Shown: positions 46,040-58,485 of the stretch, one piece after another
How the letters are laid out: each line of letters begins with the position of its first letter
Numbering within the stretch: position 1 is the stretch's first letter
Origin: Neurospora tetrasperma FGSC 2508
Lineage: Eukaryota; Ascomycota; Sordariomycetes; Sordariales; Sordariaceae
DNA: 64,000 bases
Assembly: GCF_000213175.1 (NCBI RefSeq)
Contig: NW_009799103.1
Location: 1,624,977 to 1,688,976 of the forward strand
Direction: 5' to 3'
Position numbers and translations under genes: made by a program
The notes under the pieces: generated by a model
What the model was told of the DNA's origin: nothing
What the model saw: only the letters and a program-made list of their open reading frames with translations
Database searches by the model: none

Positions 46040-46110
46040 TGCGGTGTGTGTGTGTGTTTGTGCACGCACACACCCCGCCAAGACTGCACAGGCGATTGAG
46101 TGTGGGAACG
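46040..46110 (-). repeat. Right terminal inverted repeat
   Basis: Reverse complement begins CGTTCCCACACTCAATCGCC, then GTGCAGTCTTGGCGGGG and a CA run, then CCGCA. Pairs with 41726-41798. It retains more G residues than the left copy on the corresponding strand, so it may be closer to the original end. Confidence 0.85.
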
Positions 46111-48267
46111 TAAGCCCCGTAGGGACCAGGGCGAGCCTATCAGATGTTAACGGGCCCTATCACGGCGGCCAGCCGATCTCCAACACCCCCAACAGGTTGC
46201 GGCCCCCGGTGTTCTAGGCTTTGTTGTCCCTTGTTCGAGCCGCGGCAAGGGCCAGTCAGCGGCGCGCCAAGTTACGGCCAAGGCCCCTGCCCGATTTGCC
46301 TTTTCGTCAACGTCAACGTCAACGACATAGGACCCCGACGACGCTCAGGACAAGAGACATCGGACCGGGGGCGACGTCCACCACTGCGTTCTCTGCTCAA
46401 CCTGCCATCCTAACAGAGGTTATCCATTTTTATGACCTGTTCCATTAAGTTTCGTCACCACGTTACTCGATGCTCCATCTCACGAAAGTTACACCCAAGT
46501 GAAACTACCAAACTCCAGCTTGGTCGTTCCTGAAGAACACTTTCAGGATACACGCGCCATCACTTCCGCATGTCCTGCCAAATGAAAGATGCTGTAGAGG
46601 TAGTGATACCCTTCTTGATGGCTGGTGCTGTCCTTCACGTTAGGTACCTCTATACTACTACCTCTATGTTCAGACGTCCAAGCAATTGTGATACACATCC
46701 TGTAATACCAGGGGAGCCACAGTACGGTCCTCTTCGTCTCTTCGCGAGGTATTACGCACTACAAACGATCCTAATCCGCGGTCTATCTCGTCTGCTTTCC
46801 ATGTCTTCCGCTTGCCTCCCGTGTACATCGGTCCCTTTGTTTGTTTCCTTTCTTGTTTCTATCCCCCTATAACGTTGTTTCCCCATATAACACACGGCAG
46901 TTGTTTCCAGCTTCAGTCAAAGCACACCAACACACTCTCGTTGTCCGGGCATGAGCAATTGCTGAGTGGAATAGTCCTGGTGTTTCATGCCGATATATGA
47001 TAACTTCTATGTTGATGAATACATGACAAAGCCGACAGTTTCCAGTTTCCAGTTTCCTCTATCAAGTGAAAGTTGCGGCTGCCTGTATGTTGACCGTCGA
47101 TGGAGTCTGGATGAGGACTGACTGAACGGCATGAACACTGCATAGGTAACGCGGAGGTGTCAATGTCAAGCATGGGAAAAACGGGAAGAGCTGTCGATTT
47201 GCTGCAGGCAAGTGCGAATTGCTGTACTTCGAGGTAAGTAGGCAGGGGTAGAGGTATGGAGGGCTAAACTGTCTCGGTGCCGATGTCCCAACCGCACCTT
47301 CCTCGTTGCATGGAGAGCCGCATTTGGGTTTTGGGATCATGAGGTGCAACTTCCACTTTGCTATTCTTCCATTAAGCAAGAAGCCTTCGCTGTTGGGGCT
47401 ACATGACGAATATTGTACGCAGCTCGTCTCAGCAACATCATTCTCCGTTTTCTTCCAGAAAACATCACTTAGACGTACTCCATTGGCCCAGGTATGTCCT
47501 TCTTCGTCGCCATGTTAGAGTTTCGATGGACAAATTATTGACTTGGCCGGCCACAGGTTATCTGTTCTCGGTATTCCTTATAGCTACCATTGGAATTTCG
47601 TTCAGTGCAAACTTAGAATTGCGCATTCGAGGAGTGAGTATCGAGCATCTTGATGCCCCATCTTCACTTTGGTGGGTTGTCAGCAGACATCATCGTTATC
47701 TGAACATCTCCGCCTGGAAATCGTTGTTCTTGGTTGGTTTACGTCCGAGCCGAGGACGGGTTCAAATCATGCAAAAGGTCGAACAGGCTGAAAATCGAAA
47801 CGAGTCAATACGTTGTCAAAGTTTCCGGTCGGGTAACTTCGACTTACAGCTTACGGCCAGCAGCAGAGGTCCAGCGGTGACAACCAGACACGGTATCTGA
47901 GGCGGGAGGAAACAAATATACAAGCAGTTGTGTCACTCGCGTCCTCTGTCAGCGCGCCGGTGGTTCGGCACGGGGTTTTTGACGGACCTTGCAAAGTCGC
48001 CCGGAGCCGTTCCCTAGGTGACTGCAACTTGAGGGAAACCATCCCTTCACCTCCAGGCATCCGCCTTTGCCACGTTTGCGCCAGCTTTCCATCGACCGCC
48101 TTTGCTTGCATCTTCCTCCTCATCACCCCGCCACAATTCCAAACCTTCACTTGAAACTTGTTCAGCTGATATCGACCTGCAGCATTGCAACTTAACTACA
48201 CTCTACTGAAGCCGTCAAGCAGTTGACGTATTCACATCCCACGCTCCCCAGACAGACCAAAGTCGCA
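46111..48267. other. Intergenic spacer
   Basis: GC-normal DNA directly after the transposon, with a short hexamer repeat (GTCAAC, about three copies at 46305-46324). Open frames at 46144-46448 and 47403-47900 have no motif and I do not call them. The last few hundred bases should hold the promoter of the gene at 48268. Confidence 0.4.
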
Positions 48268-50555
48268 ATGGAGTCCTCTCGTGCATCGGAGAGAAGGCGC
48301 TGCTGTGCAATGACGCCTCTTGGCTTCTCGCGGTCTCCCAGCAGCTCTCCTCTCGATGATTCTGACCTCGAAGACGAAAACAACGACACTCTCGGTACAG
48401 ATAACGTGTGGGTCGATGTTGACGCGGTTTTTCCCCCGGCGCCGGCCACTTCACCGACGCGAGGCGATGATGAGCTTGCCGACGTTGGAATGGCCCGCCT
48501 TCCGGCTCCCCACCCCTCTGTCGAACATGACGAGAACAGTTTAAAAACTGTCGACAGCGCGGATTCTACCCCAATTCCAACCAACGTGCGATCGAAAGGT
48601 TCCAAGAGTAATGCCGATCTGGGCGGCTATTATTTCAGACAGGTTATGCACCTCCTTGAGAGGAAGCACCAGGACATCATGTTCTATGAAGACGTTGAGA
48701 ACCACAGCATCATGCATCTGGATTGGGCAAGCGAAGTTAGAGACATCCAAGAGACTCAAGCTTCCCGCAACCACAAATCTGAGGAGGGGACTGGTCTTGC
48801 TTCTAAGCTGGAGGTAAGTGTCACAAGTAAACTAACGAGGTTCTTCTTCCACGCAGCCTTTTGCTAACATGGTTTCCTTGACAGTGGGGCAAAACTCTGT
48901 TCTTCGGTGACTGGTTATATGCCGACAACGGCCAGCGAGAGTATTACATGGAGATCCAGATCAAGCACGTCTCTGGTGATGATGACCAAGTCATTCGAAA
49001 CTTGGGAATGAACCCCAACGAAGTTTGGATTGGTATGGGATGCGCGAAGGACACTCCGGCCCCGGGTGGTGATAAGCGCTCGCTTTCTTCGAACAGCAGC
49101 AAAATGTCTGCTGTGCAGCCTAAGAAGCTTCTTCTCTCGTCACTTGCCGGCACCCATTCTGGGTTTCCTTCAAGTCCCTCAGAAGAGCGTGGCAGCGAGG
49201 AGCTTGAAGACATTGCGACACGGGCCTTGACTAAGATGAGCAGGCACAGACCTTTGCCGACTACTCCTACCAACACCTCGTCGTCTGCACACAACAATCA
49301 TGGAGATGCTACCCCCAAAACTGTTCACGTCGGATCCGAAGATATCGACCTCTGCAGCCCTAATGCCACTGTCAACTCTCCCTCTGATTCTCGTTGGACA
49401 CCACTCAACTTATCTAGTAGAATCGCAGCCACCTCCAAGTCTGAACAAGACGTTGCGGCCGGCCCGTCGACAGATCAAGCTCCGCCATCACCGCGTCCAG
49501 CTTTTGCGCAACTCTTTGGTTCAAGATCGCCCCAGCTCGAGTCTGATCGCCCCATCGGCACAGGTATTCCCCGCAGCAAGCCCCTTGTTCCTCATAGCAC
49601 CAGCTTTGACAGCATCGATGATGAGGGCGACATCACCATGAGCGATGACAATGTGGGTGAAACCGGAGATAACGGCGGAGGCGAAACCTATGAAGGTGAC
49701 ACTACCCAAAGCGAGATCGTCATTCCCGGGACTCCCTCGCGTTCACCCTCCCCTCCGTCTTCTCCCATTAAATATTCGCCCGACAGCGATCAACATCAGA
49801 TGGCGGAATCCTCAACTTCCAAGGAGAACCAGAACTCTCGGGACACTCATCACTCACTTAGGGATTCCCTTACTCCCGGCCACAACACCCTCAACCGCCT
49901 CTGCACTCCTGAGCTGAACGGTTCCTTTGCCGCTCGCAAGAAGCGCTCCTCTATCTACACAGTCCGCGTGGTAGCCTTCTCCACGGAGCTTTCTCAAAAC
50001 GAGAACGGCTTTAGCGGACCACCTTCTTCGCAGCGACACGCCACTCTGCTCGGTCACGGCGGATGGGTTTGCCCACCCTTTGAGGAGCGCGTGGCCAAAT
50101 GGATGGCTGACTACGGCCATTTGCCCCTTAGCTGCTCCGCCATTCCGGAGCACGAGAAGAAGCAGCACAACAACCCGCCGCAGACACGCTGCCGTGCGCT
50201 GCCGGTCATGTTTGACGGGTCCGTCGACGACCCGCCGAGGTACTACGGCGAGCCGGCGCCCGTGTGGTGGGAGCTTGGCGATCCGTGCCTTGAAGACGTG
50301 TACTGGATGGTCTGGCAGCTGTTGAGTGGCAAGCAGTTCATTGGTTTCAAACGCGGTACTGGATTCGGTTTCCCTAGAACTCATACCAGCGGTGACGATG
50401 CACTCTTGGAGAGATGCCCGTTTAAGAGTCCGAGCGGAGAGGCTGGAGTTGGAAGTCTGGTCAAGGGGGAGGAGATCAGGCTGAGAAAGATGCGTGCGGA
50501 TAAGGAGAAGAAAGAATGGGAGGGCATGGTGAACCTTAAGGGGGGCGAGGAGTAG
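48268..50555 (+). CDS. Unrecognised fungal protein, 738 residues
   Basis: Two exons, 48268-48813 and 48885-50555, intron donor GTAAGT, branch GCTAAC, acceptor ACAG; the join reads ...ASKLE-WGKTLFFGDWLYADNGQREYYMEIQIKHV. An N-terminal Ser/Asp/Glu-rich segment (1-100) precedes a folded part, DLGGYYFRQVMHLLERKHQDIMFYEDVENHSIMHLDWASEV, that crosses the intron. The middle (about 230-500) is a long Ser/Pro/Thr-rich, probably disordered region with many SP/TP sites. The C-terminus has a second ordered, Trp-rich block (WVCPPFEERVAKWMADYGHLP, PAPVWWELGDPCLEDVYWMVWQLLSGKQFIGFKRG) and a Lys/Glu-rich end. No signal peptide or helix. The two ordered ends around a disordered middle suggest a regulatory or scaffolding protein, but I do not recognise it and assign no function. 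Confidence 0.8.
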
Positions 50556-52038
50556 ATGATGAGAGCTGGGAAGGTAAGAAAGGGGGAGTGAGGCTTTTGT
50601 TTGGAGAACAAAGGAGGTTGTAACCCGTTTCTTTCCGGTCCATGCCTTACGAGTCTCGTTTAAAACTACCTAGGGTTCTTTACTGGCTCTGTTATGCATA
50701 AGTGCACGCAGAGCATTGGGGTCTGGTTTGGAGGGGGTTCTTTCTACTCGTTTTCATTTTTGCTCATTACAGCGGCTTTTTCATGTTCCCTCCTTTTCTT
50801 TATGAGCGAAGGCCAGGCGTTACGGACACTCAGTCTGGGCAGGTCAGATGGATACTCACTTGGCGTACAAGGCTCGGATTTGGACTGGATTCTTCTCGAA
50901 GGCTTTGGCATTATAAAGCTGAGAACTACGAAGCTATCAGGGAGCGGGCTTCGGTGATTAGATGCTAGTACTTTGTATCTGCATCTGGAGTTTCCAGAAG
51001 GGAAGGATAACATCGGTTAAGCGTCAGGCTAGAAGGTAGAAACTGTAGTAAAAATGTGTTATTGTCGTCTAAAGAGTCTCAAACGAGACGGGGAAAAGTC
51101 ACTTTGCGCTGTGGCATATGTTTCCATTGAGATTAGGAACTGTATCGTACACCAAACAAACCATCAACTGCATACGATGAATAAGCCTTCACTGATTGAC
51201 GGTTCTTTGTGAATGCACTCTTGTGATTGAGGAAAACGCATCGCTTCCAACGAGAAGAAACTCTGTATTAACACTTAGACAAGAAATCCCGCTTCAACAT
51301 GGCATCTCCAAGTCATTTCTCAATCCTCACAGCCTTACTGCCCATCGGACTCCTCGATCAAACTGTTGAGCAGGGTTCTTTGTCCATTCACATACTGCAG
51401 GTTCGTCCCATATACATAGTAACCCTCGTTTTGTCTCTGTGATCCCCTCAACCCCTGTACCCTGCGAACTATTACTATTTACCCCTGAGCGCAACACCCA
51501 TGCTTTGTTTACCTTTTTGGTCTGGGATCCCTGCTTGCTTTTTTTGTGCAACAACAAAATGATGACAACAGCTTGTCGGACGAGTACGTAAAATCAGACA
51601 AAGATATTCCAAGGATACTACTTATGTGGTCCCACTGAGATAAATATCAATAAGTTCACGGTTTGTGCATTGTGTTGCGTTTTACCTACAGTAGAAGAAG
51701 TGCGTGCCCACACCTCTTTCTCTACCTAGGTATGCACTCTGTCTGTATCCTTTGAGATCCCCAAGTCTAGAAGATATAAGAGGACAGTCCCTTCTAAAAT
51801 CGAATGCTTTTTCACTCTCAGTGGCTTCAAGAGTGGAAAAAGGGTGTGTGTTCTTTTTCTTTTCCTTTTTTTCTTTTTTTAGGTACCAAATCTACAAACA
51901 AACCAGGGCTGGATGGTAGTTTTATAGTTCATATGTGCTTTGGCATCGCATGGGGTTCTTGCCGACGGCGGGCGGGTACCTACCTTAGCGTAAAACAGTC
52001 ATGACGTCAACTCGTCCATCTGACTACAAGTATGTAAA

Positions 52039-52061
52039 CTCCAAAAAAAAAAAAAAAAAAA
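52039..52061. repeat. Poly-A tract
   Basis: A run of about 22-23 A in the gene-poor region, not next to any element end that I can see. Confidence 0.85.
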
Positions 52062-53237
52062 AAAAACACCATGGTCGAGAGGAAAGGTACATGATGGCAG
52101 ATAGGTACGATCACGAGCTGGATCCGTAGTGTACTGCGCTTCGAGATTCCTGCCCTTCCAAGCCTTTTGCCATGAGCCGCCTGCTAGGATCATTACCTCT
52201 ATGAAGACTTGGAGCTGTAGACGTAGGCATCAGTCACGAGCTCACTCGTCTCAGAAAATGGAGTTGTTCCTCGTCCTGCCCGTCTCTCTGACTTGAGCCA
52301 TCATGATTCGATGAAGAGTCAGTATTTCCACTTTCAGACCACTGTATTTGAGACAAAGAATCGCGATCCCTGAGATGTCATGGGGCTGGGCTAAAAGAGG
52401 GCACTTAAGTTATGAAAAAGTTTACTTTCTCACGACTCCTGGTAGGGTAGGTACCCGTGGTCCATAGTCGAACATTTCAAACCAGTTAGTTCTTTTTTTC
52501 CCCCGGCAGCCGGCAGTACTGGCTGATTGGGGAAGCATCAACGGCGGCAATGAGCGACGATTGGCGCGGGTACGCGGTTTTGGATTTGGGGAATAACCAC
52601 ATTGCAGGGCCTGTGGATGCAGGTATCCATTTATGAGTATGCCACGGCATTGTGTTGCGTTGTCTGAAGCGTAGGAAAGCTATCAAGGTGGTGATGCGTT
52701 TCTCAATCGCGTTCTTCACCCTATCAAACATGGAGTTGATTTGTTGGATTTTTGTTGAAAGTTGGGGACGCTAGAAATCGATCAAGGAAGGAAGCTCTTC
52801 ATTTTTTTTTGGTAAAATATTTGTTCCATTTTTTTCTCCCCTTCGTCCTGGCGCGATATCAAAGAGAAGGTTGAATGCTTAGACCACAACCACCGACCAG
52901 TTTATAGAAAGGGCCACCTTGTTTTGTTTTGGCTATGAGCCTAGTTCTATGCTGATACTTCGACACAACATACACTACAACTGCAGCCTTGCGACTCGCC
53001 CACGGGGTCGTCCTGACTTGTCAGAGTATCTACAGCACACAGTACGATAGCTCTGAAACCACCTAGGCGTCGTGTGATCGTCAACCCACCACCCATGTGT
53101 CCTATGTGCCAGAGCGGATGAGCAAGGGAACAAACTGAAACTTTGGAAAATCTGCACGGGAGCAGCGGTTATTTACTCTACCTCGTGGACAAGATAAGGT
53201 TTCATGTGGTCAGGAGGAAGTAGTGTATACTGCATGT

Positions 53238-53260
53238 GTGCGTGCGTGCGTGCGTGCGTG
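53238..53260. repeat. Tetranucleotide microsatellite (TGCG)n
   Basis: About six tandem TGCG units within the gene-poor region. Confidence 0.85.
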
Positions 53261-56200
53261 TAGATCCGTACCTTGTAGGGCCAGATGTACATACATTTCA
53301 GCCCTGTCTCTTTTTTTTTGTTGTCTTAGCACAAATAAAGCCAGAGCCTGGTAAATTTAGGAAATCGGCCCAATTTATCGCGGATAGATGCTCTAATTAG
53401 GTACCTATATTGACGTTCTGAAGGGATGAAGAGATGCTTCTGTAGCGTTGACAGCGCTGGTCATTTTCGAGATTCTACAACCGGGAATGATTGTTCTCTC
53501 CTAGGTAAGGTTGAAATGGTCTCTAGATTGGCCTTACTCTACCCTAATCTCGCCCCATTCGAAGAATCCAAGTAATAAACAGACTAATCCTCTATTATAA
53601 TGTGCGTAGACCGGGTTGGGATAGTTCCTGCAACTCGCTGTGACCGTACTCGTACCCGTGACTATACCCATAACTATACTATGTATGTATGGATTGTATG
53701 TGTATGTACACTAACGGTATCGGCAGGACATGCCCATACGGCACACTACTAGACAACCCCAACGGTCGGCCTCACCTGTTCAACCCGCCCGCACTCGATC
53801 GGGCTATGATCGTTGGAAAGTGTGGCGAGTGAGATGGAGCAAAAAAGCCAAGAGGGCAAAGGGGCAAGGAGATGTACTGGTACATCAAACCCTCTTCAAG
53901 CCCTCTTACAACCTCTCGTTGTCAATGGAGGGTTGCGAGAGAGCCTTGTACGAGTCTGTCGATGCAACACTTTCACTTGGAGAACCTCCCCGTGCCCTAC
54001 CTCCCCACCTCCCCTTCCCTACACAGCACTGCAGTACACTAGTGTAGTAAACCAGCCATGCCCACTTCCCTGCTTCTACCTGCACTGTACCGCTCTGCAG
54101 ACGCTTCTTCCCGTATCACACATTACCCCGGCCCGGGAAACTGACAGAAATCGGCATCTTCAGGGTCCATTGTGCGTGTGGAATGAGATTCGCATTTGGT
54201 TCTGCCGGCAAAGTGCAGACGGTACCTAAAACCACATGGGGGCGGACCTTATGTTGATGTCAGCTCCAACGGCCAAGTTGGTATCCGTCGTTCCGCGTCT
54301 TTGAAACCTTAAAATTTCCGTAGTCCCGTTTGAGAGTGGGGGAGGGGAAGGGAGACTATCAGACATAATGGTAGCCCATGCAATCCCCCGTGGTCGAACA
54401 ACGTACACGTGGTATGTATCATGCGATGTCCTGTTCGTGGCGTGCTTCCGTTTTGCATTGCCGTTACATGCGGTCCGGTAAGTATCTCGCATCTGATATG
54501 GGATGAGGAACGAGACACGTCATGGGAGTTCAGCGTACCGAGGCTTTAGATCGGTGACTTGTGTACATGTAGCTCGAGGGTATGTAGGAGTGGGGAATTG
54601 GATTGTCTACTTACTTCAGTACTCATAGTACTCCAGGTGGAGGAGGCGAGAAAGTGAGAACACAGCCACAAGGCGCAACAGGGTGCATGCTCACTCATGC
54701 CTCCGCACCCTCCTACGGCATCTCGTCCAGAAGTCCCCACGCGGACATGACTTTCGTACGACCACAGATATTAGGACAGTCTGGAACCAGATGGGCTTTG
54801 GAGTAGGACAGCAGGCGCCTCCCTTCCCTCCACTGTCCCATTGCAGATCCAGAGGCCTCCCATTTTGGTGTGATCAATTCAAAGCGATCTACTCATGTAC
54901 TGTGGGATGTTCATTTCGGTTATAGTTGCCGTCTGGGATAATTGGGGGAAGGCGACTGGTGAAGCTGAAGGTCGCAAGTGGCTGGTGACGGAGTTTCGCT
55001 ATCGACCTGCTGACGACGACTCTTTCGAGGCTCGGGTGCCGGTTCCGGAACGGCGTGTGAGTGGCTGACCCAGCCACAGCTCGACATCATATCATCGATC
55101 ATTTCCGGGAAGATGTGTTGTATCCGTGTTGCCGTCAGAGACGTACACACGTCTCACTGCAACCTTTGTCTAGCATCCTGGATCGACATAGTGCTGCCAT
55201 AGAGGTAGTATACAGTAGTCAGCAACTGCGGGAAATGGACGATTGCGACATGTGGCTCGTTCCGTACACCGTGGAAGAGGCGACAAAGTCACAAGGTTAC
55301 ATGACCGCGCCACAATCCCCCATTATCAAATTACGACGTATATGTCCCTGGCCGTCACTGTCACGCCCTGGCAAGCACGCCAGCAACAGTAGTGTACCTA
55401 TTAGTGCAAGGTGTCGGAGGATTGTCAAACCGAGACGCGTATGGGGTCGACAGTTATGAACGATCGTCTTGACCGATGGACTATCTATCTGTCTTTCATC
55501 TTGGGAAATTGGGCTGGAAAGGTAAAGGAAAAACAAGCGCCGAAACGGTACCGATGGCTTCACTCTTCACCACAGTGGTATGCTCATAGCTATTTTCAAG
55601 GATGGTACTTGTAGTGTAGAATCAATGATCCCAATAGTGTAGGGTTTCATCCTTTTTGGGGCAAGAAATCTTTGCTGGTCGAGAAGAAAAGGTCAAAAGT
55701 GCAATGCGTCAATGCCAATGAAAGGAAAGTGCGTGTAAGCCCGGAATTGTCCAATCGCATCTTTCAAACGCTGAATCGCCACAGCTCTTGCCATTGCGAG
55801 CGCCTCATTTTGCATGCGCCTCGGTTCATCCTCACGACCGAAGGAAGGACCGTTGTCACTTACCGGCCACTCCATTGGCAGGTAGTTACCGCACCGAACG
55901 CTCGGCTCATCCATTTTGCAAGTTCAATCTCCGAATCGAACCCGGGGCAGGGCCGAATCTGGGAAAGTGTCTCCTCGTGCAGGCTCCTCTCCCTCCCTTG
56001 TGGCACACATCCTCGCGGCATGAACCCAGGAATACCGGGGCATTAGGAAGAACGGTAGACAGTATGGAAGATACGTTTCGTCGTGGGCTGACGAGCAACC
56101 AGCACATCAAGGGTGGTGATCGAAATCAAAGATTTCCCTCGTCATTAATCCGGTGGGGATAGGGCTCGATGGCTCGGTGTCCTGACTCGGTTTACACAAG

Positions 56201-58485
56201 CGGGAACAGAAGGGGGCAGAAGTATACAGTGATACTTACCGAACCAAGCCGGACAAAAGGCTCAGGGGAAGATTAAGGTACCAATAAGAATCCTTCTTTC
56301 CATTCTCGTAATGTAACCATGGCTTTCTATGAACTTGTCTCCTTCAATTGCACCTCACAGTGTCCGGGTACATTGACTGTCAGCAGTATCCACGGAGAGA
56401 GAGAGAGATTCAACTACCTCCACTCACAAGCATACATGTCGTTACATACTGAAATGTTATGGCCCGGTGTAGACGGGGGAAACGATGGTCTTGGTCTCTT
56501 GGAGTGTCTGGAAGCCACCAGCTATTGGATACGTAGGTATTGACAATTTACGCTACCTGCTTATCAACCATATAGATACCTAGGTAGCAAGAGAAAATTT
56601 GGTGATTGATTTAAGAAAAGACCAGCGGAAACCCAGGTGTCACGGCACCCGCCGCCGTAAGATTACAGGAGCAAACCCAGGCTGGGCTCTGGTGACAACG
56701 AGCCAACGCTCTCAAGCCACGACATCCGTTGGCTGTTGGCTCAAGTCAGCAGCCATACCTTGGGCCGATCATGGTCTTACAGACCACGGAACTTCCTCAT
56801 GACAGGAAGTTGTTGAGTGTTTGTGGCCCTAGGCCCCGCAGGCAGGTCTTTTCGTTTCATCTTTGGGCTGTTTGGACTCTTCGGCTGGAGCCAGCGCCAT
56901 CATCACTGTCTGGACTGTTTCAGCATCCGTTTTTCAGTCCATGTATGGATTTGAGGCACAAGTGTCGAGGGGACCTAACCCTGTAGGTGTATGTGGGTTG
57001 GAAATAGGGGGCACGCCCGTGACAAAAGAGCTGGCACCTTTGGTTCTTCTCACGAAGTGGTCGTAAAACTGAACCGAATATGGACCGTCCAATAATGCTC
57101 TCTTCGGAAACGCTGTTATTAAATTGTGATAGAGGGACCTCCAATAATTCGAAAGCACATCGGCCAGAGTCACTTGGGGATTCCTCTATTCGAGAATGCC
57201 TGCAAGTTGGTTCCCACAGGTACATCAAAAGAATACCTGGGTGCGTAATAGGAGTATATAGGTATCTCATGTGTGGTGTAATAGCAAGGATGTATTCAGA
57301 TTATTCTTACGACCATTTGGCTGATCGATCGCCCATGTATAATGCTTTAAACAGGTGCCAGCTTTTCTGTCACGAGCGTGGGGGGATCCGACGACGTGGC
57401 CGTTAGCTTTTACGGCTATCACGGCTGGCGGTACGGCGCGGATAGCTCCCTACCGGTTTAGTGGACAGCATGTAGTGTATGATTTCTGGCTTGGCCTTCA
57501 TCCCGGATGTCAATACCCCCGAATGAGCCGCATGAGCCTTTTGTCCAATGGTTTTGCATGAAGGTTACTTTTTGAAAAAGCGGTTGTTCGCCACCTGAAA
57601 CCCTGGACCGTCTTTCTCGCTCCCAGGAGGCACTTTCGGCTGTATAAAGAAAAGATAAATTTGGCCTACTGGACGGTAGATGTTGCTGTTCTCAAACCGT
57701 CGAGGCCCGCGCTACAATAGCATCGCGACGGGTCCACAAGATGTTTGCAATAGTAGGAAGGACATAGGGGAAACATGTTCACGTTAAGTTATAGGGGACG
57801 TGCATCATCATAATGCGAGTTATTCAGGAAGTGTGTATTTCGCTGTTCAATGGTGGAAAAAGGGTAATGGTTTAGAAATACCCAAAGAAATGAAAAACAC
57901 AAGTACTAAGGGTGTTAAACTGCTCCCCAGGCCGCTCTACCAATTCGCCCTATAAGCCCCGTCAGTCTGTCACCCCTGGCTCTGTTTGCTTGCCAGGCTA
58001 GTTGTACAGAAGAGAAGAAGCGAACATGGAAGCGAAAGAGGAACTATGCCCGTAGGTATAATGGTATCTCGAACAGGAAGGAAAGAGGAGAATAGAGGAA
58101 GAAAAAAAAAACCATCACGTATCAACGCCAAATAGCAGCAACGTAGCAAGATACCCTTCCCACCGACATGCAACGCATGTGTCTACGCATGTGCCCATGC
58201 CGCTTTCCTTTGTCGTTGGCGCCCCAAAACCCCACCCAGACAAGACAAACAGACAGACAAAACCCGACCCCAGCCTTGTATAGACCTGCCATTCCCGAAC
58301 CCATAGAAGTCAATCCCATGTTTGTTTGCCTTGTTTCCCATAACATCATTTGTATCCTATGTGCTAGTCGTATACCATATGTAATGGTTGTTATTGGTCG
58401 TCCAGTGACAAGTAAGACCCTCAGTGGAACAGACAAACCCTGGAAGATGTTTGACGCTTCCTTCCAAGGGCTTATAATCCATATC

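Larger units (their letters stand above)
41726..46110. mobile_element. RIP-degraded DNA transposon, IS630/Tc1-like (DDE_3)
   Basis: About 4.4 kb bounded by inverted repeats of about 70 bases. The inside is very AT-rich, full of TAA/TAG triplets on both strands, while the flanks have normal composition, which is the footprint of RIP on a repeat. The right half (minus strand, about 44880-45950) keeps a transposase trace (see separate entry). The left half keeps a Lys-rich stretch, and a 9-base tandem repeat lies between the two. There is no long open frame, so the element is dead. TA occurs just outside both ends (41722-41723 and 46111-46112), but the left one is two bases removed from the repeat, so a TA target duplication is only suggested. 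The element is longer than simple Tc1-like transposons (1.5-2.5 kb), so it may be composite. Confidence 0.78.
50556..58485. other. Gene-poor region of about 7.9 kb
   Basis: No supportable gene on either strand. Open frames reach at most about 140 codons and show no motif, codon bias or splice linkage. Features seen: an A run at 52039-52061, a TGCG tetranucleotide repeat at 53238-53260, several AGGTAGGTACC or TACCTAGGTA motifs (about 52446-52455, 53400-53408, 56576-56587) and normal GC content, so it has not been RIPed. The right part is upstream or 3' flank of the grainyhead-like gene, which ends at 58486. Non-coding RNAs cannot be excluded by eye. Confidence 0.4.

Noticed and set aside
53730-54229. 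Overlapping 105- and 138-codon plus-strand frames in the gene desert
   Set aside because: No motifs and atypical composition; two overlapping frames of similar length suggest chance openness.
55900-55960. CGAACCCGGGGC resembling a tRNA T-arm
   Set aside because: The flanking stem does not pair, and there is no matching D-arm or acceptor stem at the right distance on either strand.
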